Source: Micavibrio sp. UBA2638 (lineage in GTDB: Bacteria > Pseudomonadota > Alphaproteobacteria > Micavibrionales > Micavibrionaceae). Taken from it: a stretch of 64,000 bases of DNA. The stretch is taken from positions 1 through 64,000 of the forward strand of contig DENS01000013.1 of NCBI GenBank assembly GCA_002359735.1. Direction: 5' to 3'. Of the stretch, positions 25,789 through 34,826 are shown piece by piece (position 1 is the first letter of the stretch; each line of letters begins with the position of its first letter). The notes under the pieces were generated by a model. The model made no database searches and was not told where the DNA came from. It worked only from the letters and a program-made list of their open reading frames with translations. A program made the translations under genes and the position numbers.

Positions 25789-27606
25789 ATGAGTTTTTTC
25801 GGATCACTATATGCAAGCACTAGCGGAATGATGGCGGCGTCAAAAGCAACGCAAGTCACCTCGCAAAATGTCGCGAACATGAGCACCGTAGGATATAAAA
25901 AATCCGACACGTCTTTTTCTGACATTGTTGCAAACAGCCTGTATTCACCAACATCGGGCAATTCAGGCGGCGTGGCTTCTACTAAATTATTGCGCGCCAG
26001 CCAGCAAGGCACCATGCAACAAACCGGCGCAAAACTGGATGCCGGTATTGTAGGCAGAGGATTTTTTGCCATGCAGAAAACCAATGATGCTTCCGGTGAC
26101 TTTTATTACACTCGAAATGGTCAATTTGGCGAAGCCGTTGACCCAACCAGCGGGTCGACCTTCCTGAAAAATTCTGCAGGTTTTTACTTGTATGGCTGGG
26201 AAGTTGATACAAATGGCGTTGCCGCCGGTGGAACAACTACTGGATCACTGGTCCCCATCGACCTCAGCGATTTTGACACGCAAGTTCAAGCCACAAGCCG
26301 CATAGATCTGGGCATTAACCTGGATGCAGCCGAGGAGAATTACAATCCCCACCGCTTGGGGCAAACATTGCCCATCGGCACTGGCGAAAGCTCTAACTTC
26401 ACACGATCTGTCACAATTTACGATACATTAGGAACCCCACGCGATGTGGAATTCCAATTCCGCAAAATTACCGGCCCCATGGCGCAATTTGTCACCGGAA
26501 AAGGTAACAGTTTTGATTACGATGATGTGCTGGTTGACAATTTGACCGGGCCAACGCCGGGCATCGTGAATGGTGACACCATGACGATCGCCAATGGATC
26601 AGAATCTCTAAACATTACTTTTGTAAACGGCACGCCCGCCGCACCGAATGAAGTCAACTCAATGCGCGATCTGGTAAACACGATTAACAACTTTACCGAT
26701 ATTGGCGGCGTCCAGCAATTCGAAGCACGCCTGGACGAACGCGGCCAACTGCTGGTAACTTCGGCCCTGCCTGCCGAAACACTGGATGTTACTGCCAGTG
26801 GTGTCAATGTCACCAATTCAACCGGTTTGGACATTACGGTCGACCCCGTTGACGGTGATTACAGCTATGACCCGTTTTATGATATTACCGCACCGGCAGA
26901 CCCGGCAGGCCCCTACCCTGATCAAGATAGCTTTCCAGCCCTTACAAATACCGTTGACCCTAATTCGCAAGGCTGGTGGGAAATGACTGTATTAATTCCC
27001 GATCCGGCAGCGCCAAATGGTACAACGAAAACAACCTTACGCCAGGGCATGATTAACTTTGACGGCCTAGGCGCCCTGAACGCCGACACGGCCCCTACCG
27101 GCGGTTCTTTATTGGATCTGGGCACAGCGATTAATTTCGACAACAGCCAGACCGGCGAAGAAAGCGCGCTGACAGTTGATATCTCGCAATTTTCACAATT
27201 CTCAAACGCCTATAACGTCATACAGGCCGGACAAAACGGTGCAGGTCAGGGCCAACGTAACGGCGTTTACATTGATAATGACGGCTATGTGATGGCCGAA
27301 TACGATAACGGGATTGAGATCCCGATGTACCAAATTCCTTTGGCAAACTTTGCAAATATTGACGGACTAACTGAATCATCCGGCACTGTTTTCAAAGAAA
27401 GTGTCTTATCAGGCGCCGTAAGTATGTACGCCGCCGGTAATGGTGGAACGGGAAAAATCAATGGTTCCGCACTAGAGGGATCGAACGTCGACATATCCGA
27501 AGAATTCGGGGATCTGATCGTTCACCAACGCATGTTTGGCCTGAATTCAAAGGTCATTAATGCCGTCGATGAAATGACGCAAAATCTGGTGAGGTTGAAA
27601 CAATGA
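25789..27606 (+). CDS. flgE: Flagellar hook protein FlgE, copy 1
   Basis: The 605-residue protein begins MSFFGSLYASTSGMMAASK and has QNVANMSTVGYKKSD (about 24-38) at the N-terminus, with SNVDISEEFGDLIVHQRMF near the C-terminus, the hook/rod terminal helices. The middle contains several beta domains. It is longer than the 400-residue hooks of enterics. It starts 13 bases after flgD. A second hook gene follows after 111 bases; which one makes the main hook is not clear, but this copy is directly in the flgI-to-flgD operon. Confidence 0.9.
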   Translation: MSFFGSLYASTSGMMAASKATQVTSQNVANMSTVGYKKSDTSFSDIVANSLYSPTSGNSGGVASTKLLRASQQGTMQQTGAKLDAGIVGRGFFAMQKTNDASGDFYYTRNGQFGEAVDPTSGSTFLKNSAGFYLYGWEVDTNGVAAGGTTTGSLVPIDLSDFDTQVQATSRIDLGINLDAAEENYNPHRLGQTLPIGTGESSNFTRSVTIYDTLGTPRDVEFQFRKITGPMAQFVTGKGNSFDYDDVLVDNLTGPTPGIVNGDTMTIANGSESLNITFVNGTPAAPNEVNSMRDLVNTINNFTDIGGVQQFEARLDERGQLLVTSALPAETLDVTASGVNVTNSTGLDITVDPVDGDYSYDPFYDITAPADPAGPYPDQDSFPALTNTVDPNSQGWWEMTVLIPDPAAPNGTTKTTLRQGMINFDGLGALNADTAPTGGSLLDLGTAINFDNSQTGEESALTVDISQFSQFSNAYNVIQAGQNGAGQGQRNGVYIDNDGYVMAEYDNGIEIPMYQIPLANFANIDGLTESSGTVFKESVLSGAVSMYAAGNGGTGKINGSALEGSNVDISEEFGDLIVHQRMFGLNSKVINAVDEMTQNLVRLKQ

Positions 27607-27717
27607 TGACATGACCGCAGCATATCAGCCCCTGAATTTTTAACACGCAACCAACGATAACAAAAACGTAAACAACAAAAACAAAAACATACTGAACCTA
27701 GAAAAAGGAGTAATAAC

Positions 27718-29484
27718 ATGGGACTTTTTGGATCACTATTTACAGGCGTATCAGCACTGTTCGCACAGTCACAGAATACGGCCATGATTTCGAACAACAT
27801 TGCAAACGTCAACACAACAGGCTTTAAACGTTCAGAGGCCAGCTTTAACAGCCTTGTTACAACAGAAAGCCGCTCCTCACGCTATTCCCCCGGTACGGTT
27901 ACAACCAGCCGTATCCAGAAAGTGGACCAGCAAGGATCACTGCAACAGACAGCCTCGGCGACGGACGCTTCCATCTCAGGAAACGGCTTCTTCCCTGTTC
28001 GCCGTTCAACCGACTTCGGTCAGGAAATGCTGTATACCCGCGCCGGTCAATTTTCTGAAGACTCACAAGGCCTTCTAAGAAACGCGTCCGGTTTCATTCT
28101 GCACGCATGGCCATTGGATGCCGATGGAAATCTTCCTGCCAATCAGGGCGACTTGACTTCATTGGTTCCTGCGGACGTTGCTTTCCTTGGCGGCTTAACC
28201 CGCCCGACAACAACGGCCGAACTGGCCATCAATCTGAACGCCGATCAGGACCCCTATAATCTGGATGTTCTGACAGGAACAAACACTCTGCCTATCGGGG
28301 CCAACGAAGCGGCCCACTTCTCTCGCGGTATCACCGTGTATGATACGCTGGGCAGTGCACAGACGATCACCATGGAATACCGGAAGATCGAAGGCCCAAT
28401 GTCGAATGCCACGTCCACGGCTTCCACATTAGAATTCGACACGTCTTTGACGGATGCAACCCTGTTCCCCGGCAACGCGGTGGGCGATGCATTTACCATT
28501 ACCGTTAACGGTGTCGCCAATACTTATGAAATTGGATCTGCTGTACAACCCGGCGCCACGCAAGTGGATACCGTTGGGGATTTAATCTCGCAGTTAAATG
28601 CAGACTACCCGGATCCGAACGGCGTTTACGCCAAGCTGGGACCGGGTGGACGCCTGACGATTAAAGCCGAAAATCTGGGTGATGATATAACCGTCACCGA
28701 TGATGTCGGCACAGCATTCTTTGGCGGTAACGGTTTCGGCTTCCCCGATACTGGAGCGGTCGGTTCGGAGACATACACTAACGACTCCACCCCAACCGTA
28801 CCCGGCGCAACATTCTTTACCAATGAATACGCTGATCAAGCTGACTTCCCTGATCTGCAAAACGAAGCCAACCCCAATACCGAAGGCTGGTGGGAATTAA
28901 CCATCATTCACCCTGATGGGTCCAACATCACACAAGGTTTATTGAACTTTGACGGGGATGGCCAATTAAACGCCCAGCGTGATGCCGACGGTAATATTGA
29001 TCTGGAATTAGCTGGCGTTGATTGGGGCAATGGCTCCAGCCCGCAAGACTTTAATATCGATGTTGAGCGCCTGTCACAGTTCTCTGGTAACTATGACGTG
29101 ATCTTCTCCGATCAGAATGGTGCCGAGCTGGGACTGAGAACAGGTGTCGAGATCAGCCGCGAAGGTAAAGTGATTGCACGCTTCTCGAACGGTGCCTCGG
29201 CCGAGCTATACCAGATCCCTCTGGTTACCTTTGCCAATGCAAACGGTCTGACCGAAGTATCGGGAACGGCTTATACCGAGAATCAGGAATCCGGTGAAGA
29301 GAACCTGCGTGAAGCAGGAACAGGCGGCGCTGGCTTTATCGAACCATCAACGCTGGAAGCCTCCAATGTCGACTTGGCCGATGAATTTGCGAAACTGATT
29401 GTCGCCCAGCGTGCCTTTGGCGCGGGAACACGAACAATCAACACCGTCGACCAGATGACACAGGACCTATTGAGCCTGAGATAA
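27718..29484 (+). CDS. flgE: Flagellar hook protein FlgE, copy 2
   Basis: The 588-residue protein starts MGLFGSLFTGVSALFAQSQ, has NNIANVNTTGFKRSEASF (about 24-41), and ends with SNVDLADEFAKLIVAQRAFGAGTRTINTVDQMTQDLLSL, the canonical hook termini. It shares domain order with copy 1 (IYDTLG/VYDTLG, WWE.T region, SQFS.-Y..I). It has its own 5' leader containing AACCTAG and an AAAAAGGAG ribosome site; the same AACCTAG block precedes flagellin. Strong ribosome site and separate leader suggest high or separately timed expression. No sigma-54 element was seen in the 111-base gap. Confidence 0.9.
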   Translation: MGLFGSLFTGVSALFAQSQNTAMISNNIANVNTTGFKRSEASFNSLVTTESRSSRYSPGTVTTSRIQKVDQQGSLQQTASATDASISGNGFFPVRRSTDFGQEMLYTRAGQFSEDSQGLLRNASGFILHAWPLDADGNLPANQGDLTSLVPADVAFLGGLTRPTTTAELAINLNADQDPYNLDVLTGTNTLPIGANEAAHFSRGITVYDTLGSAQTITMEYRKIEGPMSNATSTASTLEFDTSLTDATLFPGNAVGDAFTITVNGVANTYEIGSAVQPGATQVDTVGDLISQLNADYPDPNGVYAKLGPGGRLTIKAENLGDDITVTDDVGTAFFGGNGFGFPDTGAVGSETYTNDSTPTVPGATFFTNEYADQADFPDLQNEANPNTEGWWELTIIHPDGSNITQGLLNFDGDGQLNAQRDADGNIDLELAGVDWGNGSSPQDFNIDVERLSQFSGNYDVIFSDQNGAELGLRTGVEISREGKVIARFSNGASAELYQIPLVTFANANGLTEVSGTAYTENQESGEENLREAGTGGAGFIEPSTLEASNVDLADEFAKLIVAQRAFGAGTRTINTVDQMTQDLLSLR

Positions 29485-29497
29485 TAGAACAGAATTG

Positions 29498-29703
29498 GGT
29501 GCCATTGCAGTGAAGCGATAGAAGATGGCAGAGCGATGGCACCTGACACTAATATTTCAAAAAGGAGATTTTGAAATTGGGCATAAAGTTTTGGGCTATA
29601 ATGGCTACCCACCATTACCCCTAACCCCCAGAGCTTTATACCCTCTACTACTGCACTAAGGGCCGGTCCGGATACGGATGTGATTGGTAGACCAACTGCA
29701 GTA
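29498..29703 (+). ncRNA. Structured region downstream of flgE copy 2, candidate RNA or leader
   Basis: Three inverted repeats follow the hook gene: GGTGCCATTGC / GCGATGGCACC (29498-29508, 29533-29543; one mismatch), ATTTCAAAA / TTTTGAAAT (29554-29562, 29569-29577; perfect, loop AGGAGA) and TACTGCA / TGCAGTA (29649-29655, 29697-29703) enclosing GGTC/GACC. A terminator follows at 29708. The AGGAGA loop is a Shine-Dalgarno sequence eight bases before a TTG that opens a 15-codon frame (29577-29624). It could be a small RNA, a peptide gene under hairpin control, or a processed 3' UTR; none is established. Confidence 0.4.
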
Positions 29704-29707
29704 ACCA

Positions 29708-29740
29708 AAACCCCGGAGGAAAGGATTTTCTCCGGGGTTT
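29708..29740 (+). terminator. Strong terminator, probably bidirectional
   Basis: An 11-base-pair perfect stem (AAACCCCGGAG / CTCCGGGGTTT, 11-base loop) is followed by ATTTATT on the plus strand and by TGGTTA on the minus strand. It closes the flgE region and lies 29 bases past the methyltransferase stop, so it probably serves both sides. Confidence 0.85.
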
Positions 29741-29769
29741 ATTTATTACTCTTAAAATACTTATTATAA

Positions 29770-30642
29770 TTACTTACCATTAAAAGTATTCTCTATCATA
29801 AGCCCCATCATTAAACCTTTACCGGCAGCCTTCACCCCCAAAACCTGCAAAGTGTTACTTTCAATCCAACTTTGCGTTTCGTGAATTTCTGTATCCCGGT
29901 ACGCATCATCCATACAAAATAATGCGTTGGGTTTCACGTACATCGAAAGAATCGGGGCCGTTAACATTCTAGCGAAAGGAAAACCGCCCGCCCCGCCACC
30001 GGTAGGACCGTCAACAATAATCAAATCAGGACGCAATCCATCACAAGCCTCAAATAACTTATCTTCATCAAAATCATAACAGGCCAGAACTTTCTGATCC
30101 CCATCTTCAGCCACATCACCAACTTTGAAATATGAAATTGGAAAGATAACCGGCCTAGTAATGTCTTCTGTGCCAGCCTTCTTTACAAGTTTCAATGTCT
30201 GACCCAAATAATCATCGGATTGATCTATTGTAACGTATAGCGGGGCAATATCATCATCTTTCCATAACTCCTTCAGTTTTGCGGATAGGATAGGTGTTGA
30301 AATACCCGATCCCAGTTCTAAAACCACCTGTGGCTTGTACATCTCAAATACTTTTTTTAGGAAAATAATGCTGTCGGGTTCCATACTCCAGGCTGTATAT
30401 GCATAATCATCCTTAACGGCCTGCATCACGGGATCTTCCAACAATTCGTCCATATACGCCTGCTCGAAATTAACAGCCGGAAATAAACCGCGCCGTGGAT
30501 CACCAGCACGCTTTCGCAACTTTGTATATTCACCAAATGGAATTAAATCCGTGGTTAAATGTCGCTCTTGCGGCTCCAGCGGGTTTTTCCATTCTTTTTC
30601 AACCTTTTGCGGTAAATCCTTTACCGGAATATCCTTGCTCAT
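29770..30642 (-). CDS. Class I SAM-dependent methyltransferase-like protein, flagellin-linked
   Basis: The 290-residue protein has motif I VVLELGSGIST (about 106-116), an acidic motif II-like TIDQS (138-142), DLIIVDGPTGG (about 206-216) and FCMDDAYRD (about 242-250), consistent with a Rossmann methyltransferase fold. It starts four bases after the glycosyltransferase stop, with AGGAAG seven bases upstream of the ATG at 30642; a longer frame beginning at 30843 would overlap the upstream gene and lacks support. Likely role: methylation of a flagellin glycan or of flagellin, inferred from the neighbours only. Confidence 0.65.
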   Translation of the reverse strand: MSKDIPVKDLPQKVEKEWKNPLEPQERHLTTDLIPFGEYTKLRKRAGDPRRGLFPAVNFEQAYMDELLEDPVMQAVKDDYAYTAWSMEPDSIIFLKKVFEMYKPQVVLELGSGISTPILSAKLKELWKDDDIAPLYVTIDQSDDYLGQTLKLVKKAGTEDITRPVIFPISYFKVGDVAEDGDQKVLACYDFDEDKLFEACDGLRPDLIIVDGPTGGGAGGFPFARMLTAPILSMYVKPNALFCMDDAYRDTEIHETQSWIESNTLQVLGVKAAGKGLMMGLMIENTFNGK

Positions 30643-30646
30643 TAAT

Positions 30647-32797
30647 CTACTTCCTTTTTTTACTTTTTTTAGGCTTTGGTTTAGAGACTTTTTTGGGCTT
30701 ATTGGCGGCTTCTTTCGCATCACACCATTCACTCCACATATGGCGCAGTGCAATTTCAAGGTTTTTGGCAAAACGCGGGCCATCGACCAGGGGTGTTTTT
30801 GATACATGCTCCCGCATACCTGAGCGCAATTTGGCCAGACCATCTATATCATTCGCCCATTTTACCGCGATATCAATATAATCTTCTTCATTTTGTGCAA
30901 TCCATTCCGGCATAGCTGCATTGGTTAGATGAGTAGCAGCGTGCCGTCCGGCAAAAGTTTCACTCGGGAGAGTGACAACAGGTACCCCCATCCATAAGGC
31001 CTCGCAAGTTGTTAAACCACCTGTATAAGGGTGCGGATCAAGCGCTATATCAATGCGGTTATAGACATCAAGAAACTTTTGGTGCATTTCAGCCCCTTCA
31101 ATGATTACGCGATCACGGGTAATCCCGAATTTCTCAAAGGTTGTGTGAATATGATCCTGTGCAAACTCCTCATGCATTCTATTCCCTTTAAACAGAATTT
31201 TACTACCGGGTACTGCGTGCATGACTTTTGACCATAACTCAATAGAATATGAATTGGTTTTTGCTAGATTATTCAAATTACCAAAAGTAACATATCCATT
31301 TGTTGAGGCGGGCAGGCTTTTTACATCAGGCGCATATGTGGGTGGGTTATAGACAATATAATCATCCGGCATACGATAAAGTTTTTCAGTATACCATTTA
31401 TCAACACCTTCTGGTGTTTCGATATGATCTGTAATCAACCAATCCATTTGCTTCAGGCCAGAAGTATTAAACAGCCCCCCAACCCATTTTACTTGAACAG
31501 GCGCAGCCCGCTCTGCAATCATTTGCAAACGGCGCCCCCCTTCTGAGTGCCCTGTCATTTCAATAAGAATATCAATTTCATCCTCACGCATTCTTTCAAC
31601 AACATTGTGATTAAGCACATTATCAACACCGATCACTTTATCCATTTCTCGATAAAGCATCTCAGTTAAATAATCTTTATTATCTTCCGGTAATTCAGTG
31701 TAGCAATATAATGAAAATTGACTTTTATCTATGTGTTTTAAGGCTTGATAAATCATTTGCCCGACGGGATGAACCCTAAACCCCTTGGATATCAAACCCA
31801 CACGCAATTTTTTATTCTTGGAGGCCTCATTTTCAAATTCAAGAGAAGGTTTTTCAATTATATCTACGCAAGATTCTTTGTTAAAATTTTTAATATTATT
31901 AACAAGTGTTTCTATGGAACGATTAGGCACATAGTGTTGAAAAAAGATGTAATTACTACTATGCGTGGTATACATAGTATTCTTCACTGCACTATTCCGA
32001 ATAAACTCCAACCCCTCTTCAAAAAGAGGCATAGCCTCTTGCGCCTTGCCATGGTTAGCCATAACCCCGGCCTTTGAACACAAAGCCACACCATTGTGGG
32101 GATCCATCTCTAAAGCCTGGTCAAAGAACTGCTCTGCTACATAGGCGCTCCTCAAGCGCTCCATACTACTGCCAATATTAATTAATGCACTAAGGTTTTG
32201 CGGGTCGCTGCGTAAAGCAGCCAAGTAATATTCTGTCCCCTCAATCAAACTATCTGATCTGATAAAGATATTCCCCATATTATTTAAAAGATTGGCATTA
32301 TCAGGATACTTCACCAATCCTTTTTGAGTGACCTCAGCGGCGCGTTTTAAATCCCTATTTTGAAGATAAAAAGAACTCATAGAAATAAAATACTCTACCC
32401 CTACCGACCCCAATGACATTATTTTTTCATTAATGTCTTCAGCATCTTTATAACGCGAAACATTTGTAAGAGCATGAGAATAATACAAATTTAAATTCAA
32501 ATGATCCGGAAAAATTTTTAATCCCTGCTCTGCAATTTTTATTGCTTCCTTAAAATACCCTGACTGAACATCAGCGCGCACGCCTGTAGAGTAAACGTCA
32601 ACCTGTTCAGCCCCCAAATCAGCAAGTTTATGGCATATTTCAGAGCAATTCCTGTACTCCTCTAGCAGGTAATAATACTGCGCCAAAGCGAACATCTTAG
32701 TGTAATCTTTTGGGTGTGTTATTAAGTGATTTTTTATTTCTGTGATCGTCTCTTGAATTTCTCGAAGAGTTTTAGTTTGTTTTACAATGTCACTCAT
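30647..32797 (-). CDS. TPR plus GT41 (OGT/SPINDLY-type) glycosyltransferase, likely flagellin modifier
   Basis: The 716-residue protein has about six tetratricopeptide repeats (residues about 20-275) and a C-terminal GT41 catalytic region (about 335-690) with NTSGLKQMDWLITD and DPHPYTGGLTTCEALWMG (from about 587), close to the canonical OGT donor-site pattern. A Lys-rich tail ends the protein. OGT-type enzymes transfer GlcNAc or other sugars to Ser/Thr. It is divergent from flagellin and coupled to a methyltransferase. Caulobacter FlmG, a TPR glycosyltransferase that modifies flagellin, is the closest functional parallel I know. I chose the ATG at 32797, since the frame's earlier start (32824) is TTG. 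No sugar-synthesis genes are in the window, so the donor sugar is unknown. Confidence 0.82.
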   Translation of the reverse strand: MSDIVKQTKTLREIQETITEIKNHLITHPKDYTKMFALAQYYYLLEEYRNCSEICHKLADLGAEQVDVYSTGVRADVQSGYFKEAIKIAEQGLKIFPDHLNLNLYYSHALTNVSRYKDAEDINEKIMSLGSVGVEYFISMSSFYLQNRDLKRAAEVTQKGLVKYPDNANLLNNMGNIFIRSDSLIEGTEYYLAALRSDPQNLSALINIGSSMERLRSAYVAEQFFDQALEMDPHNGVALCSKAGVMANHGKAQEAMPLFEEGLEFIRNSAVKNTMYTTHSSNYIFFQHYVPNRSIETLVNNIKNFNKESCVDIIEKPSLEFENEASKNKKLRVGLISKGFRVHPVGQMIYQALKHIDKSQFSLYCYTELPEDNKDYLTEMLYREMDKVIGVDNVLNHNVVERMREDEIDILIEMTGHSEGGRRLQMIAERAAPVQVKWVGGLFNTSGLKQMDWLITDHIETPEGVDKWYTEKLYRMPDDYIVYNPPTYAPDVKSLPASTNGYVTFGNLNNLAKTNSYSIELWSKVMHAVPGSKILFKGNRMHEEFAQDHIHTTFEKFGITRDRVIIEGAEMHQKFLDVYNRIDIALDPHPYTGGLTTCEALWMGVPVVTLPSETFAGRHAATHLTNAAMPEWIAQNEEDYIDIAVKWANDIDGLAKLRSGMREHVSKTPLVDGPRFAKNLEIALRHMWSEWCDAKEAANKPKKVSKPKPKKSKKRK

Positions 32798-32963
32798 ATT
32801 TCCCACGTTATCAATTATCTGCAAATGTGATCATAACAAAAAATACCACTTGCGCATAAAATATTTACTGCTTGTTAATACTTTTAATGATAGTATCAAA
32901 TATGAGCTCAAGGAAATAGAGCTTCTAAACACATAAATCTAAACCTAGGAAAGGAATAGAATC

Positions 32964-34214
32964 ATGACTGGTGATGTAGCACTAACCTCCGCCCTGCGGA
33001 ACAACCTACTAACTCTCCAAAACACACAAAGACAGGCCGATGAAACACAGTTTCGTCTAGCGACTGGTAAAAAGGTGAATTCAGCCCTTGATAATCCGCT
33101 GAACTTCTTCCGTGCCCAGTCCTTCGGGAACCGTGCCAGCGACCTGACCACGCTTTTGGATGGTATCAATCTATCTGTCAGAACGATCGAGGAAGCCGAC
33201 AAAGGTATTACCGCGATTAACAGCCTGCTAGATACAGCTGAATCTATCGTCGATGAAGCGAAGTCTGCGTATAATGGTTCATCAACATCTGTTGCCAACA
33301 TCCGTGGTCTTAGTACCGATGGTGGCGCGGCCGCAGCAGGTACAGCATTATCTGCACTTAATGGCGGTATTAAAGAGTTTGCCGCTGGCGACACTCTGGA
33401 TATCGATGTCGAAGCCTTTGGTACAACACTTGCGACTGCAAATGTGACCGCAGGGGACAGTATCACTGACCTTGTGGCTGCAATTAATGCTATAACGCTT
33501 GCTGGTGGTGACCAACCACTTCTTGCAGCATTCAGTGCAACTGACCAAGCTATTACCATTGATGTTAATACCGGCGGTAACTTTGACGTTTCCGATGTCG
33601 AAAACGTAAAGATTACTGTCAACGATGGTACTGCCACAAATGATGAGGACGCTGCCATTAACTTCGGTGGAACAATTGTTCGTGACTCTTCTGGCGAAAC
33701 AACTATCTATTCCGGTCTTTATAGTCAGGTACAGAACCTGCAGGATCGTTATGATAAAATTCTGACAGAAATTACAGCAACGGCCAATGACTCCAGCTTT
33801 AATGGCATCAACCTGTTGAAAGGGAACGACCTGCTAACAGTCTTCAACGAAGACGGCACAAGTAACTTGTCAACAACCGGGGATGACTTGACAGCCGAAG
33901 GTCTTTCTCTATCGACTGCCGACTTCACTTCACGCACTAATGTCGACACTCGTTCAGGTGAGCTGAGCAGCGCGACAACAACAGTTCGTAACTTCGGTAG
34001 CTTGATTGCGACAGACTTGTCATTGATCCAGACACGCCGCGACTTTACAGAGTCTACAATTGAGACACTGAAAGCCGGTGCGGATGACCTGACATTGGCA
34101 GATCTGAACGAAGAAGGTGCAAACTTGCTTGCTCTGCAGACAAGACAGCAGCTGGGAACAACATCCCTGTCTCTGGCATCTCAGGCTCAACAGAGCGTAC
34201 TTCGTCTATTCTAA
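32964..34214 (+). CDS. Flagellin
   Basis: The filament subunit, 416 residues. The N-terminal D0/D1 region has NTQRQADETQFRLATGKKVNSALDNP (about 21-46, in part) and the C-terminus ends with LGTTSLSLASQAQQSVLRLF, both typical. The central variable region (about 110-260) is Thr/Ser/Gly-rich and a plausible glycosylation target for the adjacent GT41 enzyme. It is the only flagellin in the window. The leader contains AACCTAG and AAGGAAT; a small GAGCT hairpin lies upstream. FlbT and FlaF, which control flagellin mRNA and secretion, follow directly. Confidence 0.95.
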   Translation: MTGDVALTSALRNNLLTLQNTQRQADETQFRLATGKKVNSALDNPLNFFRAQSFGNRASDLTTLLDGINLSVRTIEEADKGITAINSLLDTAESIVDEAKSAYNGSSTSVANIRGLSTDGGAAAAGTALSALNGGIKEFAAGDTLDIDVEAFGTTLATANVTAGDSITDLVAAINAITLAGGDQPLLAAFSATDQAITIDVNTGGNFDVSDVENVKITVNDGTATNDEDAAINFGGTIVRDSSGETTIYSGLYSQVQNLQDRYDKILTEITATANDSSFNGINLLKGNDLLTVFNEDGTSNLSTTGDDLTAEGLSLSTADFTSRTNVDTRSGELSSATTTVRNFGSLIATDLSLIQTRRDFTESTIETLKAGADDLTLADLNEEGANLLALQTRQQLGTTSLSLASQAQQSVLRLF

Positions 34215-34246
34215 TCAGAATAAGGTTGAAAATAAATTCATGGATC

Positions 34247-34278
34247 AAGGCCGGTTTTTTTCCGGCCTTTTTCTTTTC
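34247..34278 (+). terminator. Intrinsic terminator after flagellin
   Basis: AAGGCCGG pairs with CCGGCCTT (34247-34254 and 34262-34269; 7-base loop of T), then a T-rich run. It lies 33 bases past the flagellin stop and separates it from flbT. Confidence 0.88.
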
Positions 34279-34318
34279 CCTCATCTATCGCTTTTTCTTT
34301 ATTTCCCCCAGGAAACTG

Positions 34319-34327
34319 TGGTATAAT
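34319..34327 (+). promoter_or_regulatory. Extended -10 promoter of flbT-flaF
   Basis: TGGTATAAT is a perfect extended -10 (TGn-TATAAT). No good -35 hexamer is visible at 17 bases upstream. It lies 53 bases before the flbT ATG and after the flagellin terminator, so flbT-flaF can be transcribed independently. Confidence 0.55.
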
Positions 34328-34379
34328 TAACTTATATATAGGCAGAAAGCCGCATCCAAAACAGAAAGGAAGAAATCCT

Positions 34380-34820
34380 ATGGCACTCGTAATCGATTTA
34401 AAACCAGGTGAAAAAATATTAATTGGCGAAGCCGTCATCACCAATGACAGCCAGCGCACACGCTTGCATATTGCAGGCGATGCCCCCATCTTACGCGAAA
34501 AAGATGTCATGAAAGAGGAAGACGCAAACAGCCCCTGCAAACGCATATATTTCACAATTCAGGCTATGTACCTATCACAGACCCCCGAAAGCCTGCATAA
34601 GGCATATTTCGATATGGTTGACGAAGTACAAAAAGCAGCCCCCTCTTGTGCTATCTTCATCACACAAATCAACAAAGAAATTATCAATGACCGTTATTAC
34701 AAAGCAATGAAGCTGGGCAAACAATTGATAGAGCATGAAGAAGAGCTTATCAACACAGCCCTGGGCAAAAGCACTGCACAGACAAAAACAGAACAAAACA
34801 ACCAAGCTGCGGAGGGGTAA
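34380..34820 (+). CDS. flbT: Flagellin translation regulator FlbT
   Basis: FlbT binds the 5' leader of flagellin mRNA and lowers its stability until the hook is complete (known in Caulobacter). The 146-residue protein contains LKPGEKILIGEAVITNDSQR near its start and KRIYFTIQAMYL in the middle (about 54-65), both FlbT-typical. AAGGAAG lies upstream. It is followed by flaF after six bases, the conserved pairing. Confidence 0.93.
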   Translation: MALVIDLKPGEKILIGEAVITNDSQRTRLHIAGDAPILREKDVMKEEDANSPCKRIYFTIQAMYLSQTPESLHKAYFDMVDEVQKAAPSCAIFITQINKEIINDRYYKAMKLGKQLIEHEEELINTALGKSTAQTKTEQNNQAAEG

Positions 34821-34826
34821 AAAAAC

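Noticed and set aside
30643..30843. N-terminal extension of the methyltransferase to 30843
   Set aside because: The 67 extra residues overlap the glycosyltransferase 3' end out of frame, and a good ribosome site precedes the ATG at 30642.
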